Source of the DNA: Bacillus sp. ISL-7
Lineage (GTDB): Bacteria; Bacillota; Bacilli; Bacillales_B; DSM-18226
DNA: 64,000 nucleotides
Assembly: GCF_018613065.1 (NCBI RefSeq)
Contig: NZ_JAGGQW010000034.1
Span: 248,001 to 312,000, forward strand
Direction: 5' to 3'
Shown here piece after piece: positions 60,042 through 64,000 of the stretch. The translations under genes were made by a program, and so were the position numbers. How positions within the stretch are numbered: position 1 is the first letter of the stretch; the number at the start of each line of letters is the position of its first letter. The notes under the pieces were generated by a model. The model searched no databases, was not told where the DNA came from, and saw only the letters and a list, made by a program, of their open reading frames with translations.

Positions 60042-60231
60042 TGTTAATGATTCGTCACTCTATAGGCAGCCGATTGCTTTGTCAGATTTTCAGGATGAGT
60101 TAAATATATTTGAAGCAAAGGAAAATGAAAAGACTTGGTATTACTCCTCTGATTCACAAATTAATTTTCAACCTAATGAAAAACAATTGGTGATCCTTGC
60201 TGATCATAAAACTGTCTATCCGACTCAATGA
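60031..60231 (+). CDS. Unrecognised 66-aa frame, possibly part of a decayed gene
   Basis: GTG 60031 overlaps the end of the pirin remnant; GGGG lies just upstream. The product is polar, with DFQDELNIFEAKENEKTWYY and a VILADHKTVYPTQ end. Coding-like composition, but no family is recognised. It could be a fragment. Confidence 0.3.
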   Translation: MNFNVNDSSLYRQPIALSDFQDELNIFEAKENEKTWYYSSDSQINFQPNEKQLVILADHKTVYPTQ

Positions 60232-60292
60232 TTAAAAGTCTGATGGGATTTACAAGCTCCTTTATTTTTATTAGAAAGAAAGGATGTCTACA

Positions 60293-60763
60293 ATGAAAAA
60301 CAATTTATATGAAAAAGGAATTTTAAAAAATCTTAGTAAACTTAAAGAATTAGCACCAGAACAGCTTGAAACTTTTTCGGATTTTAATACGGCGGTCATG
60401 ACAGATGGTGCACTGAGTAAAAAGGAAAAAGAAATCATAGCGGTTGCAATTGCCCATGTAACGGAATGCCCTTATTGTATTGATTCACATACACGACGTG
60501 CAAAAGCTGAAGGAGCATTACTTGAAGAATTAGTAGAAGCAATCTTTGTTGTAGCAGGAGTAGAAGCAGGTGGGGTAGTAACCCATAGTACTCATATACA
60601 TAATGCGATGGATGCAGAAGCAGAGGATTCACTTTATAGACGTTCAAATCTAAAAAACCTTGGTCAATTAAATGAAGCTAGACAGTATATGAAGCAAGTC
60701 AAAGAAGATTTAGACCGCAGCATTGGCCTTTTAAATAAAGCAGTTAGAGATAATTATGCTTAA
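60293..60763 (+). CDS. AhpD/carboxymuconolactone decarboxylase family protein
   Basis: The 156-residue helical protein contains the redox motif ECPYCIDSHTRRA (about residues 60-72) with the C-x-x-C and proton-relay His of AhpD-like proteins, and a DGALSKKEKEIIAVAIA helix. Members act as alkylhydroperoxidases or thiol oxidoreductases. ATG 60293 follows AGAAAGGATG. Context (quinone and redox genes) fits oxidative or electrophile stress. Confidence 0.85.
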   Translation: MKNNLYEKGILKNLSKLKELAPEQLETFSDFNTAVMTDGALSKKEKEIIAVAIAHVTECPYCIDSHTRRAKAEGALLEELVEAIFVVAGVEAGGVVTHSTHIHNAMDAEAEDSLYRRSNLKNLGQLNEARQYMKQVKEDLDRSIGLLNKAVRDNYA

Positions 60764-61062
60764 TCTAATCTATGATAAATATTTCTGCAAAGTTAGGCGC
60801 TCTATTAGATACCATATCGAAGCTCAGGTCGACATGAGTCCGATGAAACTATTAATCTCATGAACCATTGAATTAAAACTTTTAGTTTATCTTGATTGCA
60901 GTTATTTTGCAATTTGCCATTCAGCTATTCTTCTTTATACATATTCGTGATGGAGACGGACCAAGATATGTAGAGTGCTTTGAGCAATTTATGAAATGTT
61001 ATACCAATGGACTTGCAATTGAAAGAGCGGCAATGAAAATCTTAAATAACCAAATTAGGAAT
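60764..61062. other. Stretch without a supported gene
   Basis: Only a 102-codon plus-strand frame (60892-61200) exists; it lacks a ribosome site and runs through the tal terminator and into tal antisense. Nothing else is visible. Confidence 0.4.
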
Positions 61063-61106
61063 AAAAACCACGACAGGGATGAATTTCTCCTGTCGTGGTT
61101 TTTATT
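61063..61106. terminator. Bidirectional terminator at the end of tal
   Basis: ACCACGACAGG / CCTGTCGTGGT, an 11-bp perfect stem with an 11-base loop, A-rich before and T-rich after. It stops the minus-strand tkt-tal operon and can stop plus-strand transcription. Confidence 0.92.
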
Positions 61107-61110
61107 TCAC

Positions 61111-61779
61111 TTAGTTTTTAAGTGTATTTTCCCAATCAGCAGCAAATTTTTCGATTCCTTGATTAGTAAGTGGATGTTTAGAAATTTGCTCAATGACTGA
61201 AAATGGAATTGTTGCAATATGTGCACCTGCCATTGCTACACGAGTTACATGATCCGGATGACGAACAGATGCTGCAATAATTTGTGTGTAGAAATTATGA
61301 ATGCGGAACAATTCAGCTATTTTTGATACTAATTGGACACCGTCTTCGGAAATATCATCTAAGCGGCCTAAAAATGGAGATACATACGTTGCACCAGCAC
61401 GAGCTGCTAATAGTGCTTGGTTTACTGTAAAGATAAGTGTGACATTTGTTTTAACGCCTTTATCAGCAAGATAACGGCAAGCCTCTAAGCCAGCTAAAGT
61501 CATAGGAAGCTTGATTGTAATTTTCTCATCTCCGCCGTTAATTTTAATAAGCTCTTCAGCTTGGGCAATCATTTCATCAGCTGTAATGGCTTCTGGAGTT
61601 ACTTCAGCGGAAACAGACTCTACTTGTGGAACTGCTAGGCAGATCTCTTCAATGCGGTCTTCGAATTTTACGCCTTCCTTAGCAACTAGTGAAGGATTGG
61701 TTGTAACACCAGATAAAACGCCAATTTTATATGCCTTTTTAATATCAACAAGATTTGCAGTATCAATAAATAATTTCAT
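61111..61779 (-). CDS. tal: Transaldolase (small TalC/Fsa-like class)
   Basis: The 222-residue TIM-barrel protein has [29 protein letters not shown] and the Schiff-base Lys in ITIKLPMT (about residue 86), as in the short transaldolases of Bacillus (about 212-216 aa). It transfers a dihydroxyacetone unit in the pentose phosphate pathway. It lies 17 bases after the second transketolase gene in one operon. Confidence 0.95.
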   Translation of the reverse strand: MKLFIDTANLVDIKKAYKIGVLSGVTTNPSLVAKEGVKFEDRIEEICLAVPQVESVSAEVTPEAITADEMIAQAEELIKINGGDEKITIKLPMTLAGLEACRYLADKGVKTNVTLIFTVNQALLAARAGATYVSPFLGRLDDISEDGVQLVSKIAELFRIHNFYTQIIAASVRHPDHVTRVAMAGAHIATIPFSVIEQISKHPLTNQGIEKFAADWENTLKN

Positions 61780-61796
61780 AGTATATTTCCTCCATT

Positions 61797-63791
61797 TTAA
61801 GATTGCAGTAGACTTTTTGCGGTTCGAACAACATTTTCTGTCGTAAATCCAAATAGCTCCATGACTGCAGCGCCCGTTCCTGAAGCACCGAATGTTTCAA
61901 TAGATAATACTTTCCCTTCTGATCCTACATAGCGTTCCCATCCAAGAGAGATACCCAATTCTAGTGCCACACGCTTCGTAATAGAAGCAGGGAAGACAAG
62001 CTCTTTGTATTCTTTCGGTTGACGATCGAAAAGTTCCCAGCTTGGCATTGCTACAACTCGAACCGACACATTTTCCTTTTCAAGTTCAGCTTTCGCGTTA
62101 ATGGCTAATGACACTTCTGAACCGGTAGAGATCAAAATAACCTCTGGTTGGTCATTTGTTTGCGTTAATATGTAAGCTCCTTTAGAAAGGTTGTCTAAAT
62201 TGGCTTGTGTTTCTTGGAACACAGGCAGGTTTTGACGGCTTAGTACCAAAGCAACCGGACCGTCTATTTGTTGTAGTGCATAAGCCCAAGCACTTGCCGT
62301 TTCGTTTGCATCTGATGGGCGAATCACAGTTAGCCCTGGGATCGCACGAAGAGATGCTAGCTGCTCAATTGGCTCATGAGTTGGACCATCTTCACCAACT
62401 GCAATCGAATCATGAGTAAATACATAAGTGACTGGAAGCTTTTGCAAGGCTGCCAGACGAATTGACGGTCTGAGATAATCATTGAAAACAAAGAATGTGC
62501 TTACAAAAGGCTTTACCCCGCCATGAAGAGCCAAACCATTGCCAGCCGCTCCCATTGCGTGTTCCCGAACACCAAAGTAGATATTTCGTCCGCTAAATGA
62601 TTCTACTGCGAATGCTGCGTCTTCCTTTATATCTGTCATTGTGGAGTGAGAAAGATCCGCACTTCCTCCAAAAATAGAAGGAACTGATTTTACAAAATGG
62701 TTAATGGCTTCTCCGCTGGCTACACGAGTTGAAATTGTTTTACCTGTATCAAATGTCAGGATGTCTTCCGTATTGATTAAAACTTCTCCCGTGATGGCAT
62801 GTTGCAGTTCCTTAGCTAATTCAGGATATGTCTCTTGATAAGACTGGAATAATGCATTCCATTGTTGTTCTTGGCTAATTCCTCTTTGTTTTAGCTCTTC
62901 AAAATGGGCTTTAACTTCTTCCGGTACAAAGAAATCCTCTTCATAGTGCCAGCCATATACCTGTTTTGTTGCACGAGCTTCTTCTGCTCCAAGGGGATTT
63001 CCATGTGCCTTGTTTGTTCCTGCAACTTTGGGACTTCCATAACCGATAGTGGTTCTAATTTCGATCAAAGTTGGTTGGTTTGTAATTTGTTTAGCTAATG
63101 TAATAGCTTTTGAGATTTCTGCCACATCATTGCCATCTTCCACTCGTAAATATTGCCAATGAGCAGATTCTGTTCTTTTTTGAATGTCCTCTGAAAATGA
63201 AAGGTTTAATTCACCGTCCAAAGAAATATCATTTGAGTCATATAGTGCAATTAATTTTCCTAGTTTCATATGACCGGCCATAGACATGGCCTCATAAGAG
63301 ATGCCTTCCATTAAGTCTCCATCGCCAACTAGAGCATATGTATAATGGTCAATTACAGGGTATCCATCCCGATTGAACTTTGCAGCTAAATGCGCTTCAG
63401 CCATCGCCATTCCTACTGCATTTGCAATTCCTTGCCCTAAAGGCCCAGTTGTCGCTTCAACACCTTCTGTGTGACCAAATTCGGGATGACCAGGTGTTTT
63501 GCTATTAAGCTTTCTAAAATTTTTTAAATCTTCTAAAGATACATTGTACCTAGCTAAATGAAGCAAACTATACAACAAACTAGATCCGTGTCCGGCAGAA
63601 AGAATAAATCGATCTCGATTAAACCATTTTGCATTTGCAGAATTATGACTTAGATGATGTGCCCAGAGTGCATATGCCATTGGAGCAGCCCCCATAGGAA
63701 GACCTGGATGACCGGAATTAGCATTGTTGATCGCGTCAATTGATAAGGTACGAATCGTATTTACAGCTAGTGTTTCAATACTGTAATTCAT
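61797..63791 (-). CDS. tkt: Transketolase (second copy)
   Basis: The 664-residue enzyme carries the same motifs as the copy at 22447-24453 ([48 protein letters not shown]) but is clearly a paralogue, not a recent duplicate. Together with tal it makes a self-contained non-oxidative pentose phosphate module, possibly for pentose or formaldehyde-type metabolism. An AGGAGG ribosome site precedes ATG 63791. Confidence 0.95.
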   Translation of the reverse strand: MNYSIETLAVNTIRTLSIDAINNANSGHPGLPMGAAPMAYALWAHHLSHNSANAKWFNRDRFILSAGHGSSLLYSLLHLARYNVSLEDLKNFRKLNSKTPGHPEFGHTEGVEATTGPLGQGIANAVGMAMAEAHLAAKFNRDGYPVIDHYTYALVGDGDLMEGISYEAMSMAGHMKLGKLIALYDSNDISLDGELNLSFSEDIQKRTESAHWQYLRVEDGNDVAEISKAITLAKQITNQPTLIEIRTTIGYGSPKVAGTNKAHGNPLGAEEARATKQVYGWHYEEDFFVPEEVKAHFEELKQRGISQEQQWNALFQSYQETYPELAKELQHAITGEVLINTEDILTFDTGKTISTRVASGEAINHFVKSVPSIFGGSADLSHSTMTDIKEDAAFAVESFSGRNIYFGVREHAMGAAGNGLALHGGVKPFVSTFFVFNDYLRPSIRLAALQKLPVTYVFTHDSIAVGEDGPTHEPIEQLASLRAIPGLTVIRPSDANETASAWAYALQQIDGPVALVLSRQNLPVFQETQANLDNLSKGAYILTQTNDQPEVILISTGSEVSLAINAKAELEKENVSVRVVAMPSWELFDRQPKEYKELVFPASITKRVALELGISLGWERYVGSEGKVLSIETFGASGTGAAVMELFGFTTENVVRTAKSLLQS

Positions 63792-64000
63792 CTTTTTTTC
63801 CTCCTCTTTATTCAGTAATTTTAAAATTAGGACAAAATGTCAGTTATTAGGTTTCTTGCCTTGAAGAATTTCTTGTTTTTGCACCCTAAAGCAAGTTATT
63901 TCGTGTTTGAGAATATTTTATCTTTATAAACAAGAAAAAACAAGAATAATTTCGTTGAATATTTTTAAAATTGGTGAATTCCAGAAAAAATAATATAATA
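63792..64000. other. Upstream region of the tkt-tal operon
   Basis: AT-rich non-coding DNA presumed to hold the promoter. No clear operator could be assigned. Confidence 0.35.

Noticed and set aside
60892..61200. 102-codon plus-strand frame before tal
   Set aside because: Runs through a perfect terminator and into tal antisense without a ribosome site.

Overview
The window is chromosome from a low-GC, endospore-forming Bacillaceae (Bacillus sensu lato; Neobacillus/Mesobacillus-like is a guess). Gene order follows the Bacillus subtilis mutS-mutL ... miaA-hfq ... spoVK-hflX-ynbB-glnR-glnA-lexA-yneA-yneB-ynzC-tkt-sirA-yneF-ynzD-ccdA-ccdC-yneK neighbourhood almost exactly. SpoVK, SirA and a Spo0E-type phosphatase confirm a sporulator.

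Layout. (1) 1-3940 is the right end of an integrated element. It carries a tyrosine recombinase next to a tRNA-Arg(CCT) gene, an ATP-dependent DNA ligase broken by one in-frame TAA, and small phage-like ORFs. (2) 4078-31921 is conserved core. It covers mismatch repair, MreBH, tRNA modification and Hfq, the GlnR-controlled glutamine synthetase operon, the LexA/YneA SOS locus, transketolase, a heterodimeric ABC exporter and cytochrome c maturation. Three arrays of exactly 52-bp tandem repeats (9677, 19639, 31231) each sit between two convergent genes. (3) 32245-32341 is a selenocysteine tRNA gene. (4) 32852-42865 is a sugar-uptake island: YesM/YesN-type two-component system, LplA/LplB/LplC-type ABC importer, YesL-type protein and a beta-glucuronidase. 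Two catabolite-repression sites and a collapsed beta-glucosidase gene lie within it. (5) 42900-44240 is a stretch of gene fragments (ROK repressor, aminotransferase, permease) with a CsoR-like operator left in place. (6) 44402-54715 is accessory: an aminotransferase, a glyoxalase-like protein, a two-gene phage replication remnant, catalase-peroxidase, GNAT/YczE genes, a MarR-paiA-paiB cluster and a YqhV-like protein. (7) 55250-58783 is an MhqR-type quinone/electrophile resistance cluster with three matching 18-bp operators. It also holds decayed second copies of a dioxygenase and a DoxX gene. (8) 59494-60041 has two more wrecked redox/stress genes (FMN reductase, pirin), followed by an AhpD-like protein. 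(9) 61111-63791 is a second transketolase with a transaldolase.

The main points for follow-up are the three 52-bp arrays at convergent gene junctions, the selC gene with no other selenium gene in view, and the many gene remnants that still carry their regulatory sites or ribosome sites.
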